A stretch of 34,668 bases of DNA from Opitutales bacterium (lineage in GTDB: Bacteria; Verrucomicrobiota; Verrucomicrobiia; Opitutales; JAFGAQ01), in contig JAFGAQ010000060.1 in NCBI GenBank assembly GCA_016933595.1, positions 1 to 34,668 on the forward strand. The letters run 5' to 3'. Below the pieces are notes generated by a model. It was not told the origin of the DNA and made no database searches. It saw only the letters and a list, made by a program, of their open reading frames with translations. The first letter of the stretch is position 1. Each line of letters opens with the position of its first letter. This document shows positions 10,201 through 21,409 of the stretch, one piece after another. A program made the position numbers and the translations under genes.

Positions 10201-11368
10201 AGCCCAATTCCTTCAAGCGACGGATGATAAACGGTTCAAAGAGAACCAAAGCCATCTTTTTGGGCAATCCGCATTGGCTCAACTTGAGATCCGGACCAAT
10301 CACAATTACCGAACGGCCCGAATAGTCAACCCGCTTCCCAAGGAGATTCTGTCGGAAACGACCCTGCTTCCCTTTGAGCATGTCACTCAAGGACTTCAAC
10401 GGACGGTTTCCGGCTCCTGTAATCGCCCGACCATGCCTACCATTGTCGAAGAGTGCATCCACGGATTCCTGGAGCATCCGCTTTTCGTTGTGGATGATCA
10501 CGTCCGGAGTCTTGAGCTGCATCAGGTTCTTCAAACGGTTATTCCGGTTGATCACCCGACGGTAAAGATCGTTCAAATCCGATGTCGCGAAGCGACCCCC
10601 TTCCAGAGGAACCAAAGGCCGCAAATCTGGAGGAATCACCGGAAGAACCTCAAGAACCATCCAATCCGGACGAGTCCCGGATTCCATAAAGCCTTGGATC
10701 ACCTTCAGTCGCTTCGCGATCTTCTTCTTGATCTGCTTGGAACGCGTTGCATGCATCTGCTCATGCAATTCGGAAACCAAAGCTGGCATATCCAGAGATC
10801 CCAAAACATCGCGGATCGCTTCCGCTCCCATCTTGGCCTCGAAAGCATCGTAGCCATATTCGTCCTGTGCCTGCTGGAACTCCTGCTCGGTCAATAGCTG
10901 CTTCTCCTCGAGAGGAGTCTTTCCCGGCTTGGTGACCATGTAGTTCTCGTAGTAGATCACCCGCTCAAGGTTGCGTGCCGTAACATCCAACATGAGCCCG
11001 ATCCGACTCGGCATGCTCTTGAGGAACCAGATATGGGACACCGGCACGGCAAGCTCGATGTGCCCCATACGTTCACGACGCACACGGGCCACGGTGCACT
11101 CAATACCCGTGCGCTCGTCGATCATGCCCTTGTATTTGATGCCTTTGTACTTTCCGGCTTCGTAATCCCTTACAGGTCCGAAGATTCGCTCACAAAACAA
11201 TCCGCCCGGCTCAGGCTTGAAGGTTCTGTAGTTGATTGTCTCGGGGTTTTTTACCTCGCCCCGGGACCATTGCCTTATCGAGTCCGGAGATGCGATCGAG
11301 ATGGCGACGCTCCGAAGGGAACGGTCTTTGTCGAGACTGAGAGATTCAGCAAATTCCTGGTTACTCAT
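7259..11368 (-). CDS. rpoC: DNA-directed RNA polymerase subunit beta'
   Basis: 1369 aa; [49 protein letters not shown] with the NADFDGD catalytic motif. Confidence 0.99.
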   Translation of the reverse strand: MSNQEFAESLSLDKDRSLRSVAISIASPDSIRQWSRGEVKNPETINYRTFKPEPGGLFCERIFGPVRDYEAGKYKGIKYKGMIDERTGIECTVARVRRERMGHIELAVPVSHIWFLKSMPSRIGLMLDVTARNLERVIYYENYMVTKPGKTPLEEKQLLTEQEFQQAQDEYGYDAFEAKMGAEAIRDVLGSLDMPALVSELHEQMHATRSKQIKKKIAKRLKVIQGFMESGTRPDWMVLEVLPVIPPDLRPLVPLEGGRFATSDLNDLYRRVINRNNRLKNLMQLKTPDVIIHNEKRMLQESVDALFDNGRHGRAITGAGNRPLKSLSDMLKGKQGRFRQNLLGKRVDYSGRSVIVIGPDLKLSQCGLPKKMALVLFEPFIIRRLKELGFVHTVRGARKMIEKRSPEVWDILEEVTKGHPVLLNRAPTLHRLSIQAFDPVLIEGDAIRVHPLVCTPYNADFDGDQMAVHVPLSLEAVMEAKLLMMATHNIFSPSSGKPILTPSQDIVLGSYYLTFEPVAKPEAGKRVPLIESIDEVLLAEADGVLKKHDWIDLKNPDHGRETEVGNSERKVIRTTVGRVIFNTIWPREVGFVNYPVAKGKLGDLILATYKTTGQEKTIETLDSLKQLGFKVATQAGISIGIDDMIIPPSKQEIIKRARASIEEVESQFRKGITTTGERYNKIVDIWGGATDKVAAEVFQSLSTSRSRDEINPVYIMMDSGARGNKQQVRQLCGMRGLMAKPSGDIIERPILASFREGLSVLEYFISTHGARKGLADTALKTADAGYLTRKLCDVAMDCVVAEIDDGNRDGVWKIAIGDGNDDIVSLYERIVGRFATDDILNPLDPSEILVRSGQMIDEETAKRIETLGIDRIRVMSPLTTKQKVGITAKEYGVDPATNDLVEIGSAVGIVAAQSIGEPGTQLTMRTFHIGGVANQSKRDPEIRVRNGGKIKYSKDLRWVRTKDGGRVVTNKTGSIRILDNDDFELEIHKMVVGAALLFEDGATIKKGDRLSVWNPTVVPILSEKTGIISFTDMILGVTVKREKDDASGRIASTVIEHKEDLNPQIVIRNEKGDPVASYSVPTGAQISVNEGDFIEEGTILARTPRQAAKTQDITGGLPRVAELFEARRPKDAAEMAKIDGIVSLEGTVRGKRRLIVTDPETGEKEEHLIPHGKHMIVQPGDVVTRGQHLTEGAADPHEILEILGPSAVQEYLLSEIQKVYRVQGVSISDKHIEVILSRMLRKVRITDPGDSEFFWGEQIDRFNFMESNERIVEAGGKPAEAEPLLLGISKASLETESFISAASFQETTRVLTEAATLGKVDRLRGFKENVIMGNLIPAGTGLPSYRHLRIDTLGGELKSEYDMVSEDAM

Positions 11369-11407
11369 GGTGAAATGATTCTTGGATGACGCGATTCAGT
11401 TGATGGC

Positions 11408-14400
11408 TTAGGATCCAGCGTTCAGATCAAACTCGTCCTGTTCCAGACGAATATCGAGGCATAGACCCTGAATTTCCTTCATCAACACATTGAAGGACTG
11501 TGGAGTTCCCGCCACAAGACTGCGGTCTCCTTTGACCAAGGACTCGTATATCTTCGTCCTTCCCTGCACATCGTCCGATTTGACGGTGAGCAACTCCTGA
11601 AGCATGTAGGCTGCTCCATAGGCCTCCAACGCCCATACTTCCATTTCTCCCAAACGCTGACCACCGTACTGAGCCTTTCCTCCAAGTGGCTGCTGGGTGA
11701 TCAAGCTGTAGGGCCCGGTCGCACGTGCGTGGATCTTTTCGGCAACAAGGTGGTTGAGCTTCATCATATAGATGTAGCCAACAACGACACTCTGCTCAAA
11801 GGTTTCTCCGGAACGTCCGTCAAATAGCCTTGCCTTCCCGTGTTCAGGCAACTCGGCTTGCTTCAGGTAGCTCCGGATTTGCTTCTCCGAAATACCGTCG
11901 AATACCGGAGTCGCAACCTTGAGGCCAAGCTTTTTACAGGCCCAGCCAAGGTGGGTCTCAAGAACCTGCCCCACGTTCATTCGCGAAGGCACCCCGAGAG
12001 GATTCAGACATATTTCAATCGGCGTTCCATCGGGCAGAAATGGCATATCCTCCACTGGAACAATCCGGGCAACAACCCCCTTGTTTCCGTGGCGTCCCGC
12101 CATCTTGTCCCCAACCTGGATCTTGCGCTTGGTGGCAACATAAACCTTGACGTTCTTGATGACGCCCTGGTCCACGCTATCCCCCTTTTCGACCGCTTCA
12201 ATCTTGCGTTCACGCTCCCGATCCAACTCGTCGAACTTGGTCTGGAAGTTTCTGACGATTTCCATCACCTTGATCCGGACGGGAGATGGATCGATCTCAA
12301 TGTATTTGGAGACAGCGGCCAAACGGCGCAACAAGGTCTTCGTGATCTTACGATTCTGCGGGATGATCGTCTCACCGGTTTCGCCGTTTCTAACATCCAA
12401 CGGGATCTTCTCGCCAAGCAGAATATTCGACAGTGCTTCCGTGAGCTCTTCCCTACGTTTGTCCTGTTGCGAGCGGTACTCCTCTGTGATCTTTTTGATC
12501 TGGCGCCGGCGATCCGACGGGGACAATTTCTCGCTTTCGCCGTCCACGCGACTGGAAACCTTCACGTCCATCACAATACCCTGAACGCCCGAAGGCACGG
12601 TCAACGACGAGTCTTTGACATCTGCGGCTTTCTCACCGAAAATCGCCCGCAGCAGTTTTTCCTCGGGCGCCAATTCGGTTTCGCTTTTAGGCGTGATCTT
12701 ACCCACGAGGATGTCACCCGGCTTCACTTCCGCTCCCACTCGAATCACCCCATCGTGATTGAGGTTTTTCAAGGCCTCTTCACCTACATTTGGAATATCG
12801 TAAGTGATTTCCTCAGGTCCGAGTTTCGTGTCGCGTGCCGTAACCTCGAATTCCTCAATGTGAATAGAGGTATAGACATCTTCCTTGATCAGTTTTTCGC
12901 TGAGCAGAATCGCGTCTTCGAAGTTGTATCCATTCCAAGGCATGAAAGCTACCAAAACATTCCGTCCAAGGGCTAGTTCGCCTTTGTCCGTGCAAGCTCC
13001 GTCCGCGATAACCTGGCCCGCTGAAACCTTTTCACCTTTCTTGACAATCGGCTTTTGGTTGAAGCAAGTTCCTGCGTTGGAACGCATGAACTTACGCAGC
13101 TCATACACGTAAACGCCTTTCTTAGGATCCGTCTTCAAATAGCGATCCACTTTCGGCATCTTTCCGTCTGCGGTCACAATGATCCTTCGGGCATCCACCG
13201 ACGCTACAATTCCATCGATATCCGCGATGGCCACAGTCTTTGAGTCACGCGCAACACGGGCTTCCAAACCGGTTCCCACCATTGGGGCCTCAGTTTGAAG
13301 CAAAGGAACCCCTTGTCGTTGCATGTTCGAGCCCATCAGAGCACGGTTCGCGTCGTCGTGCTCAAGGAACGGAATAATTCCTGCCGCAATCGAAACCAAC
13401 TGCTTCGGAGACACGTCCATGTAGTCCACCTTGTCACCAGAAAGCTCGAGAACTTGATCCCGGTAACGACACGTAACCCGTCCAACCAGCATGCCGTTCT
13501 CATCGATTTCGGAATTTGCCTGGGCGATCTTATGCGGTTCTTCCTGGTCCGCATTCAAATACTCCACTTCATCGAGCACCTTTCCATTTACCACCTTGCG
13601 GTATGGGGTCTCAATAAACCCGAACTCATTCACCCTTGCATAGGTACTGAAGGAGTTGATCAAACCAATGTTTGGACCTTCAGGAGTCTCAATCGGACAA
13701 ATGCGCCCATAGTGACTGGGATGGACGTCACGAACTTCAAACCCGGCCCGTTCGCGATTCAAACCACCGGGTCCGAGAGCCGAAAGCCTTCTTTTGTGGG
13801 TCAACTCCGCCAATGGGTTGATCTGATCCATGAACTGGCTCAACTGGCTCCTCGCAAAAAAGTCACGGATGACAGTCGTTAATGCCTTCGCATTGATCAG
13901 CTTCTGCGGCGTAATGGTGTCGATGCTCTGATCATACATCGTCATCCGCTCTTTGACCAAACGCTCAGTACGGGCCAATCCCAGACGACACTGGTTCGCG
14001 AGAAGCTCACCAACCGTACGGATACGCCGACTTCCCAGGTGATCGATATCATCCACAAAACCGTCGCCCCTCTTGAGCCGGCTCAGATACTTGGTTGCGG
14101 CTACAATATCCTCAACATTGATGATCCGGGTTTCCAGATCCGTCGACAATCCAAGCTTCTGGTTAATTTTGTAACGCCCAACGCGACCCAAATCATAACG
14201 CTTTGGATCCTGAAACAACCGTTTCAGCAATTGAGTTGCGTTCGCTACTGTAGGTGGCTCTCCGGGACGTAGCCGCTTATAAATATCCTTAAGGGCCTCC
14301 TCACGGTTGCGGGTAGGATCCTTTTTCAGGCAACGCACAATCACGCCCTCATCCACCTCAGTATCGATAACGCGGACATGCTTGATGTCGGCACGCTCAA

Positions 14401-15184
14401 ACGAGCGGATGATCGTCTTGGTCAACGGCTCAAAAGCGCGGGCAAGAACCACACCTTTGTCCGCATCCACAATATCCTCCACCAACACATAATTGGAAAC
14501 GTTTTCCAGATTCAGTGCAGCGGAAACCTCCATATCATGGAGATCATAGAAAAGGTTCAGAATCTCAAAGTCCGAGCTAAATCCAAGCGCACGCAACAAT
14601 GTCGTAATCAGAAACTTACGGCGCCTGCGGCGACGGTCCAAATAGACATAAAGCAAGTCATTCTGGTCAAACTGAACCTCCAGCCAGGTTCCACGGTCCG
14701 GTATGATCCGGAACGAATAAAGCGCCTTGCCACTGGTGTGCATCGCCTTCTCGAAGCAAAGCCCGGGAGACCGGTGCAATTGATTCACAATGACACGCTC
14801 AGCGCCATTGATGATGAAACTCCCGCGCTGGGTCATCATGGGCAACTCGCCCATATATATTTCTTCTTCTTTCGTCTGGTTATCCTCGCTCAACGAAAGG
14901 CTCACATGAAGCGCGATCGTAAAGCTGATCCCTTCACGAATGCACTCAATTTCCGAATGCGGACACTCCGTCAATCGGTATTCCTTGAACTTGAGGACGC
15001 AACGCGAATCATAGCTTTCAACGGGAAACACCTCGTTGAACACTGCCTGAAGGCCCTTGTTCGCCCTTTGGGAAGGGGCTATGTCATGCTGGAGAAACTC
15101 CTTGAAAGACTCGATCTGATGTTCAATCAGATTCGGTGGTTGAATCACTTCCTTAATTCTTCCGAAGCTTATGCGGTCACTCAT
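11408..15184 (-). CDS. rpoB: DNA-directed RNA polymerase subunit beta
   Basis: 1258 aa; [64 protein letters not shown] and C-terminal [18 protein letters not shown]. Confidence 0.99.
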   Translation of the reverse strand: MSDRISFGRIKEVIQPPNLIEHQIESFKEFLQHDIAPSQRANKGLQAVFNEVFPVESYDSRCVLKFKEYRLTECPHSEIECIREGISFTIALHVSLSLSEDNQTKEEEIYMGELPMMTQRGSFIINGAERVIVNQLHRSPGLCFEKAMHTSGKALYSFRIIPDRGTWLEVQFDQNDLLYVYLDRRRRRRKFLITTLLRALGFSSDFEILNLFYDLHDMEVSAALNLENVSNYVLVEDIVDADKGVVLARAFEPLTKTIIRSFERADIKHVRVIDTEVDEGVIVRCLKKDPTRNREEALKDIYKRLRPGEPPTVANATQLLKRLFQDPKRYDLGRVGRYKINQKLGLSTDLETRIINVEDIVAATKYLSRLKRGDGFVDDIDHLGSRRIRTVGELLANQCRLGLARTERLVKERMTMYDQSIDTITPQKLINAKALTTVIRDFFARSQLSQFMDQINPLAELTHKRRLSALGPGGLNRERAGFEVRDVHPSHYGRICPIETPEGPNIGLINSFSTYARVNEFGFIETPYRKVVNGKVLDEVEYLNADQEEPHKIAQANSEIDENGMLVGRVTCRYRDQVLELSGDKVDYMDVSPKQLVSIAAGIIPFLEHDDANRALMGSNMQRQGVPLLQTEAPMVGTGLEARVARDSKTVAIADIDGIVASVDARRIIVTADGKMPKVDRYLKTDPKKGVYVYELRKFMRSNAGTCFNQKPIVKKGEKVSAGQVIADGACTDKGELALGRNVLVAFMPWNGYNFEDAILLSEKLIKEDVYTSIHIEEFEVTARDTKLGPEEITYDIPNVGEEALKNLNHDGVIRVGAEVKPGDILVGKITPKSETELAPEEKLLRAIFGEKAADVKDSSLTVPSGVQGIVMDVKVSSRVDGESEKLSPSDRRRQIKKITEEYRSQQDKRREELTEALSNILLGEKIPLDVRNGETGETIIPQNRKITKTLLRRLAAVSKYIEIDPSPVRIKVMEIVRNFQTKFDELDRERERKIEAVEKGDSVDQGVIKNVKVYVATKRKIQVGDKMAGRHGNKGVVARIVPVEDMPFLPDGTPIEICLNPLGVPSRMNVGQVLETHLGWACKKLGLKVATPVFDGISEKQIRSYLKQAELPEHGKARLFDGRSGETFEQSVVVGYIYMMKLNHLVAEKIHARATGPYSLITQQPLGGKAQYGGQRLGEMEVWALEAYGAAYMLQELLTVKSDDVQGRTKIYESLVKGDRSLVAGTPQSFNVLMKEIQGLCLDIRLEQDEFDLNAGS

Positions 15185-15244
15185 AATATGGGCCTTGTTT
15201 GGAAACAGACGGTGTGCTCAGGTAAACGCTAAAAACAACAAAAA

Positions 15245-15276
15245 GCCAGTGGGGAGTCCTTTCGGAACTCCCACTG
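15245..15276 (-). terminator. Terminator-like hairpin (putative attenuator) between rplL and rpoB
   Basis: Minus-strand CCAGTGGGAGTTCCGAAAGGACTCCCCACTGG followed by CTTTTTGTTGTTTTT, located in the rplL-rpoB intergenic region. Confidence 0.75.
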
Positions 15277-15317
15277 GATTTTTGGAAAATAGATCTATGG
15301 TATAATCGATCCAATCG

Positions 15318-15707
15318 TTACTTGATCTCGACTACAGCGCCAGCTGCTTCGAGCTTCTTCTTGATATCAGCAGCATCGTCCTTGGTGGTAGCTTCCTTAA
15401 CCGTCTTAGGCGCACCTTCCACCAGATCCTTTGCTTCCTTGAGGCCGAGACCCGTGATCGCGCGGATTTCCTTGATCACATTGATCTTGTTTGCGCCAAT
15501 CTCCTTGAGGATCACGTCAAACTCAGTCTGTTCTTCCTTGGGAGCTTCTTCAGAAGCCGCCGCAGATGCGGGTGCTGCTGCCACTGCCACCGGAGCAGCT
15601 GCGCTTACGCCCCACTTCTCCTCGAGAGCCTTGACAAGACCTGCAATCTCCAATACGGACTGACTGCTGAGCCATTCGATTACTTCTTCTTTAGTGATAT
15701 TTGCCAT
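15318..15707 (-). CDS. rplL: 50S ribosomal protein L7/L12
   Basis: [44 protein letters not shown]...[32 protein letters not shown]. Start moved from 15737 to ATG at 15707, which has a preceding GGAG. Confidence 0.97.
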   Translation of the reverse strand: MANITKEEVIEWLSSQSVLEIAGLVKALEEKWGVSAAAPVAVAAAPASAAASEEAPKEEQTEFDVILKEIGANKINVIKEIRAITGLGLKEAKDLVEGAPKTVKEATTKDDAADIKKKLEAAGAVVEIK

Positions 15708-15815
15708 ACTTACTCCTTGCCCGGTTAGTGAGGCCACGTGTTGGCCCGTTTAAGAGATACTCTCCTAACGAAGGCGTTTGGGTTATAGTGATGATGAAAA
15801 AAATGTTCCAACTCT

Positions 15816-16337
15816 TCAGGCAGCTTCGCCCTTGGAGTCCGCATATGCTTTGAGCACCGTTACCACGCTCTGCGGAACCGCATTGAGAACCGAAACCATG
15901 CGTTGTGCCGGAGTGTTGAGCAAGCCGAGCAGCTGCGCCCTGAGCACTTCCAGCCCTGGCAGCTTCGAGAGCGACTCGATCTCGTCAACACTCATCATGC
16001 GATCGCCCAAGCTTCCGCCACGCATCTCAACCTTGTCTTTGTCCTTATTGAACTTCAACAGGATCTTGGCGACTTCGGATGGGTTGGCCCCGCCAGAAAC
16101 CATTGCAATCTGCCCGGCCAAAATTGGTTTGTAGTCGGGCAGGTTCAACGATTTCGCAGCCTGGTTCAAGATGCTGCTCTTGATGACGTGGAACTCGGCC
16201 TTCTGCGGTGCGAGTCGCGAGCGAAGCTCGGCAGTCTCCTTCACCGTCAAACGGTGAAAACTCGTCAGGAAGACATAGTCTGTACCCTTGAGTCGTTCTG
16301 CGATTTCTTCTACTAAAAATTTCTTTTCCGGTCTCAT
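15816..16337 (-). CDS. rplJ: 50S ribosomal protein L10
   Basis: 173 aa; MRPEKKFLVEEIAERLKGTDYVFLTSFHRLTVKETAELRSRL, in L1-L10-L7/L12 order. Confidence 0.95.
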   Translation of the reverse strand: MRPEKKFLVEEIAERLKGTDYVFLTSFHRLTVKETAELRSRLAPQKAEFHVIKSSILNQAAKSLNLPDYKPILAGQIAMVSGGANPSEVAKILLKFNKDKDKVEMRGGSLGDRMMSVDEIESLSKLPGLEVLRAQLLGLLNTPAQRMVSVLNAVPQSVVTVLKAYADSKGEAA

Positions 16338-16385
16338 GGAATCGATTGTTCAGATGCTAATACAGTTTCGATACGGACAGTGGAA

Positions 16386-17084
16386 TCAACCAACTGTCGC
16401 AGCATACTCTGCTCCGGAAACACGAACTCCTGGAGACATCGTGGCGCTAAGGGTCATGCTCTTGATAAACCGCCCCTTGAATACTTCCGGTCTTGCCTTG
16501 GCAAGAACCTGAACCGCCTCCTTCGCATTTGCGAGAAGGTTCTCTTTCGCGAAAGACCGCTTACCCACGACGATGGACACATTGGCTGTCTTGTCCATCT
16601 TGAACTCAACACGTCCGGCCTTCACTTCCTTAATCGCTTTCGCGACATCATCGGTAACCGTTCCCGATTTGGGATTCGGCATCAAACCGCGAGGACCCAA
16701 AACCCTTGCAACCGGTTTAACCGATGCCATCGCCTTCGGAGTCGCCACCGCAACGTCGAACTCGAGCCAACCGCCCTGAATTTTCGCAATGAGATCCTCC
16801 AGTCCAGCGTATTCTGCCCCGGCCGCCAAAGCTTCCTCGGGGTTTTCCGTAAACACGAGTACCGTTACCTTCTTCCCACTTCCGTGAGGCAGGCTGACGG
16901 TGCCACGCACCATCTGGCTACTCTGTTTTGGATCGACTCCGAGATACGCGGATACTTCCACCGTCTCGTCGAACTTTGCCTTGGGCATTTTGCTCAGAAT
17001 GTCAACCGCATCCGACAAGGAGTAATCCTTGGTGAGGTCGGCAACCTTAACAGCTTCCCGATAACGCTTACTGGTCTTTCTCAT
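16386..17084 (-). CDS. rplA: 50S ribosomal protein L1
   Basis: MRKTSKRYREAVKVADLTKDYSLSDAVDIL...GTVSLPHGSGKKVTVLVF...VLGPRGLMPNPKSGTVT. Start taken at internal ATG 17084; the ORF extends to 17117. Confidence 0.97.
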   Translation of the reverse strand: MRKTSKRYREAVKVADLTKDYSLSDAVDILSKMPKAKFDETVEVSAYLGVDPKQSSQMVRGTVSLPHGSGKKVTVLVFTENPEEALAAGAEYAGLEDLIAKIQGGWLEFDVAVATPKAMASVKPVARVLGPRGLMPNPKSGTVTDDVAKAIKEVKAGRVEFKMDKTANVSIVVGKRSFAKENLLANAKEAVQVLAKARPEVFKGRFIKSMTLSATMSPGVRVSGAEYAATVG

Positions 17085-17113
17085 GGTAGTCCTATTCTTG
17101 CCTTCCCTGGTGA

Positions 17114-17539
17114 TCAATCGACCACTTCTATCCCCATGCTTCTCGCAGTACCCATGATGATACGGGCAGCATGTTCGGGGTCACTGGCGTTCAAATCGTT
17201 TTTCTTTGTCTGTACAATTTCCGCAATCTGCTTGCGGGTCACTTTGCCAACCTTATCCCGGTTCGGCACGGCCGAACCCTTGGGCAATCCTGCGGCTTTC
17301 TTAAGCAAAACAGCTGCCGGTGGACTTTTCAGAATGAAGCTGAAAGAACGGTCAGCGTAGACACTGATCACCACTGGCAGAATCAGCCCGGCCTGTTCTT
17401 TTGTCCTTGCGTTGAAGTCCTTTACGAAAGCCATGATGTTCACCCCGTGCGAACCCAGTGCGGGTCCCACCGGCGGTGCCGGAGTAGCTGCTCCAGCGGG
17501 CAGCTGGAGTTTGATCTCACCTACAATTTTCTTTGCCAT
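17114..17539 (-). CDS. rplK: 50S ribosomal protein L11
   Basis: 141 aa; [40 protein letters not shown]. Confidence 0.98.
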   Translation of the reverse strand: MAKKIVGEIKLQLPAGAATPAPPVGPALGSHGVNIMAFVKDFNARTKEQAGLILPVVISVYADRSFSFILKSPPAAVLLKKAAGLPKGSAVPNRDKVGKVTRKQIAEIVQTKKNDLNASDPEHAARIIMGTARSMGIEVVD

Positions 17540-17544
17540 TGCCT

Positions 17545-18120
17545 TTAATCCTCTCGCTTTTGTACCTGCCAGTACTCAAGTTCCACTGGCGTAAACCGTC
17601 CAAATATTGATACAGAGACTTTCAATTTGCCCTGCTCGGGACTCATTTCATCGATCTTTCCTGTCAAGTCGACAAACGGCCCGTCCACAATCTTAACTTC
17701 CTCGCCCAACTCAAACTCGATCTTGGGCTTTTCCTTACCTTCAGCTTCTTTTACTTGCCGAAGGATCCGATCCATTTCCTCCGTTTTCAGAGGAACCGGG
17801 TTCTCTCCCCCTACGAAATTGATGACGCCTTGGGCGTCTTTAACAAAGTACCAAGCCTTCTGGTTCAATTTGCCATCGTCGTCATACAGACGCATGTGCA
17901 CGAAAATATAGCCTGGATAAAACCGACGCGTCCGTTGGGACTTCTTTCCGTTTTTGATCTCGCTCACGACCTCAGTCGGCATGAGCACGTCATAAACGCA
18001 ATCCCCCATCTCCTCGACTTTGATAAACTTATCCAGATATGCCTTGGCCTTCGCTTCCTGATTGGAAAGCGTCTGCACTGCATACCATGCCGGACCGGAT
18101 ACTTTTGGGGAACGATTCAT
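17545..18120 (-). CDS. nusG: Transcription termination/antitermination protein NusG
   Basis: 191 aa; [21 protein letters not shown]...[12 protein letters not shown]...[45 protein letters not shown] (NGN + KOW). Confidence 0.97.
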   Translation of the reverse strand: MNRSPKVSGPAWYAVQTLSNQEAKAKAYLDKFIKVEEMGDCVYDVLMPTEVVSEIKNGKKSQRTRRFYPGYIFVHMRLYDDDGKLNQKAWYFVKDAQGVINFVGGENPVPLKTEEMDRILRQVKEAEGKEKPKIEFELGEEVKIVDGPFVDLTGKIDEMSPEQGKLKVSVSIFGRFTPVELEYWQVQKRED

Positions 18121-18160
18121 TGGATTTGCGGATTTTGAAAGCGGGAGTTCCTTGCCAACC

Positions 18161-18376
18161 TCATTTCACCCGGTTGGTGAAGAAATCAATCCAGTTGACC
18201 AGTGAAAAGTCAGCCACCGCTGTGAATAGACCCAGTATGGCGATACCCACGAGGACCACAATTGTGTAGTTCCACAATTCCTTCCAAGTCGGCCATGAGG
18301 ACTTTTTCAACTCCGATACCGTCTCCCCACCAAAGTGGCGGACTCCCCGGAAAAAGCCTGCGATTCCTTTAAACAT
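18161..18376 (-). CDS. secE: Preprotein translocase subunit SecE
   Basis: 71 aa with one TM segment; ELKKSSWPTWKELWNYTIVVLVGIAILGLFTAVADF, immediately upstream of nusG. Confidence 0.93.
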   Translation of the reverse strand: MFKGIAGFFRGVRHFGGETVSELKKSSWPTWKELWNYTIVVLVGIAILGLFTAVADFSLVNWIDFFTNRVK

Positions 18377-18410
18377 AGTCTGTGAATTTGCCCGATTAAA
18401 CTTTCAAAAA

Positions 18411-18486
18411 TGGCAGGAGAAGAGGGACTCGAACCCCCAACCAACGGTTTTGGAGACCGCTACTCTACCAATTGAGCTATTCTCCC
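18411..18486 (-). tRNA. tRNA-Trp (anticodon CCA)
   Basis: GGGAGAATAGCTCAATTGGTAGAGTAGCGGTCTCCAAAACCGTTGGTTGGGGGTTCGAGTCCCTCTTCTCCTGCCA; cloverleaf with CCA anticodon, GGTTCGA T-loop, encoded 3' CCA. Confidence 0.97.
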
Positions 18487-18560
18487 GTGAAAGGTTGTTC
18501 AATCCGGGACTGGCGACCAAATGGACGCCAGTCCCGTCTCTAAATCCTTGATTGCTTGAA

Positions 18561-19751
18561 TCAGATGATCACTTCGATCACCTGACCGGCACCAATCGTC
18601 CTTCCGCCTTCGCGGATGGCGAAACGCTGTCCCTTTTCCATAGCGATGGCCTTGTGCAACTCGATTTCGATCTGCAAGTTGTCACCCGGCATCACCATTT
18701 CCACACCTTCTGGAAGCTGCACGATACCTGTAACGTCAGCGGTTCCGAAGAAGAATTGAGGACGGTATCCCTTGAAGAACGGAGTATGACGTCCACCTTC
18801 GTCCTTGCTCAGGACGTAGATCTGCGCCTTAGCCTTGGTGTGTGGCTTGATGGAGCCCGGCTTCGCGATCACGTGGCCGCGCTGTATGTCCTTCTTGTCA
18901 ACACCGCGGAGCAAAAGTCCAACGTTGTCACCGGCTTGTCCCTGGTCAAGCAACTTGCGGAACATTTCCACACCCGTTACCACTGTCTTGCGGGTATCAG
19001 CCAAACCGACGATTTCAACTTCTTCGCCAACCTTGACAACACCACGCTCAATACGACCGGTGGCAACCGTTCCACGACCGGTGATCGTGAATACGTCTTC
19101 AACCGACATCATGAACGGCTTGTCCGTTGCACGCTCAGGTTCTTCGATTTCAGCGTCAATCGCGTCCATCAGATCCTGGATGCAAGCCTTACCTTCGTCG
19201 GTAAGGTTCAAAGCAGCCAACGCCGAACCGCGCACCACACGGGCATTGTCACCGTCAAATCCATACTTGCTCAACAAGTCGCGGATTTCCATTTCCACCA
19301 ACTCGAGCAGTTCAGGGTCGTCGAGCAGGTCAACCTTGTTGAGGAACACCACGATTTTTGGCACACCGACCTGCTTTGCGAGCAGGATGTGCTCACGGGT
19401 CTGAGGCATCGGGCCATCGTCAGCACCCACAACCAGAATCGCGCCGTCCATCTGAGCGGCACCGGTGATCATGTTCTTGACGAAGTCCGCGTGTCCCGGA
19501 CAATCGACGTGTGCGTAGTGGCGCTTGTCCGACTCGTATTCGACGTGCGAAACAGCAATCGTCACGATCTTCGATGCATCACGAACAGTACCTCCCTTTG
19601 CGATATCCGCGTAGGACTTGCCTTGGGCCAAGCCCTTACTGGACTGCACCGCCAGAATCCCGGCAGTCAGAGTGGTTTTGCCGTGGTCGATGTGTCCGAT
19701 CGTTCCCACGTTCAAGTGCGGTTTTGTTCTTTGGAATGTTTCCTTAGCCAT
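18561..19751 (-). CDS. tuf: Elongation factor Tu
   Basis: 396 aa; [32 protein letters not shown]...[26 protein letters not shown]...[10 protein letters not shown]. Confidence 0.99.
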   Translation of the reverse strand: MAKETFQRTKPHLNVGTIGHIDHGKTTLTAGILAVQSSKGLAQGKSYADIAKGGTVRDASKIVTIAVSHVEYESDKRHYAHVDCPGHADFVKNMITGAAQMDGAILVVGADDGPMPQTREHILLAKQVGVPKIVVFLNKVDLLDDPELLELVEMEIRDLLSKYGFDGDNARVVRGSALAALNLTDEGKACIQDLMDAIDAEIEEPERATDKPFMMSVEDVFTITGRGTVATGRIERGVVKVGEEVEIVGLADTRKTVVTGVEMFRKLLDQGQAGDNVGLLLRGVDKKDIQRGHVIAKPGSIKPHTKAKAQIYVLSKDEGGRHTPFFKGYRPQFFFGTADVTGIVQLPEGVEMVMPGDNLQIEIELHKAIAMEKGQRFAIREGGRTIGAGQVIEVII

Positions 19752-19799
19752 GAATGGTCGTTTGGAGTTACTACTGTTGGTGAATTCGATTTTCTAAAC

Positions 19800-19875
19800 T
19801 GGAGCCCACGAGCGGAATCGAACCGCCGACCTCGTCCTTACCAAGGACGTGCTCTACCGACTGAGCTACATGGGC
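19800..19875 (-). tRNA. tRNA-Thr (anticodon GGT)
   Basis: GCCCATGTAGCTCAGTCGGTAGAGCACGTCCTTGGTAAGGACGAGGTCGGCGGTTCGATTCCGCTCGTGGGCTCCA; cloverleaf with GGT anticodon, encoded 3' CCA. Confidence 0.97.
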
Positions 19876-20003
19876 CTGAAATTTGGAAAGTGGATACTAT
19901 CGTTCTGTCGAGACTGAAGTGGTTTCAAAAATGAATAAACATCAAAAAATGGAATCTCATCATTCCCCCGTCAATAAAAATCTCTACGATTCCATTCAAA
20001 AAG

Positions 20004-21386
20004 CTAGTTCACAATCGTGAACATCAAGTCGGCTGAAGAGACCACCTGGCCAGCAACCTTGCATTCAGCGGAAGCCATTCCCATTTTTCCAGCTCTGGTT
20101 TTTTTCATTTCCACCTCAATCCGGATTTGGTCACCGGGTTCCACAGAACGCCGGAATTTCACCGCATCACAGCTCATGAACAGGGCAACCTGGCTCGCCT
20201 TCCCGATCATCTTCAAAAACAGGATCCCTGCAGCCTGCGCCATCGCTTCAATCTGCAAAACGCCTGGCATCACCGGCTGGGCGGGAAAATGCCCAACAAA
20301 ATAGGGTTCGTTGATCGTCACGTTCTTGATGGCAACCAATCGATTGCCGTTTATCTCGAGAACCCGGTCCACCATCAGAAACGGATACCGGTGCGGCAAT
20401 GCCTTGAGCACTTCGTGAATCGCCATGCTTGCAATCCCGCTTTCGGCCTCCGCGCTCAAGGTATGGCTTTCAGCAAGTGAGGTGCCTTTCGCCGCAACAA
20501 CCGGACCCGAAGCCACAACAGCAGGAGCAACCACTTCCGCCTGAGGGGTCGCTTGGATGGACTCCGCCATCAAGCGCGCCATCCGGCTGTTGATCGCATG
20601 ACCCGGCTTCACTGCAATCACATGCCCTTTAAAATGGGCACCGGCCAGACTCAGGTCACCGACCAAATCGAGAATCTTGTGCCGCACAAACTCGTTCTCG
20701 AAACGCAAGGGCTCCTTGGAAAGCACCTTGTCATCCTTGATTACCAATGCACTTTCCAGACTACCTCCTTTGATTTTCCCCATTTGAATCAGGGACTCAA
20801 TGTCTTCGTAAAAAGTAAAAGTCCGGGCCGCAGCAATCTCGTTCACATAGGATTCAGGATCCAGATCAATCGAATAGTACTGCGTAAAACGTCCCTTGGA
20901 GTCCGAAAACGTGCACGAAATTCTAAACCCGTCATAAGGCAAAACAACAATCGAACGATCCGCATCCACCACGGACAAAGGCGTTCCAATCGCATGAATC
21001 TGCCTTGGAGCGTCAAGATTCTCTACCCCCGCCTTTCGGATCATCTCCACAAATGCTTTCGATGAACCGTCCATAATTGGAGGCTCACTCCCGTCCAGCT
21101 CGACTATCGCATTGTCCACGCCCATGCCCCGCAAGGCACTGACAACATGCTCAACGGTATGGACTTTGGCGTGCCCGGATACCAGCGTGGTGTTGCGTAC
21201 CAAATCCCCAACGTTCGAACAGTGCGCTTGGATTTCAGGGGAACCAGGCAAATCACTTCTCCGGAAAATGATGCCTTGGTTTGCCGCAGCAGGAAGCAGC
21301 TTCAAATTCACACGCTCTCCCGTGTGAAGGGAGACGCCTTGTGTCTCGATCGCTCTTGAAAGGGTTCTCTGCTTGATATCCATCAT
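20004..21386 (-). CDS. lpxC-fabZ: Bifunctional UDP-3-O-acyl-N-acetylglucosamine deacetylase (LpxC) / 3-hydroxyacyl-ACP dehydratase (FabZ) fusion
   Basis: 460 aa; LpxC motifs (SRAIETQGVSLHTGERVNLKLLPA, VHTVEHVVSALRGMGVDNAIVELDGSEPPIMDGSS, HKILDLVGDLSLAGAHFKGHVIAVKPGHAINSRMAR) followed by FabZ (ALPHRYPFLMVDRVLE, PYFVGHFPAQPVMPGVLQIEAMAQ). Confidence 0.95.
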   Translation of the reverse strand: MMDIKQRTLSRAIETQGVSLHTGERVNLKLLPAAANQGIIFRRSDLPGSPEIQAHCSNVGDLVRNTTLVSGHAKVHTVEHVVSALRGMGVDNAIVELDGSEPPIMDGSSKAFVEMIRKAGVENLDAPRQIHAIGTPLSVVDADRSIVVLPYDGFRISCTFSDSKGRFTQYYSIDLDPESYVNEIAAARTFTFYEDIESLIQMGKIKGGSLESALVIKDDKVLSKEPLRFENEFVRHKILDLVGDLSLAGAHFKGHVIAVKPGHAINSRMARLMAESIQATPQAEVVAPAVVASGPVVAAKGTSLAESHTLSAEAESGIASMAIHEVLKALPHRYPFLMVDRVLEINGNRLVAIKNVTINEPYFVGHFPAQPVMPGVLQIEAMAQAAGILFLKMIGKASQVALFMSCDAVKFRRSVEPGDQIRIEVEMKKTRAGKMGMASAECKVAGQVVSSADLMFTIVN

Positions 21387-21409
21387 TCCTATTTCGTTTC
21401 AACTCCGGA

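Noticed and set aside
11840-12976. 378-aa plus-strand ORF inside rpoB
   Set aside because: Antisense shadow of rpoB; no domain, covered by a certain gene on the other strand. The same applies to 14378..15232, 13295..13882, 16380..17360, 10193..10897 and 7778..8449.
18552-19934. 460-aa plus-strand ORF opposite tuf
   Set aside because: Shadow ORF antisense to the highly biased tuf gene; the sequence resembles no protein family and runs through tRNA-Thr.
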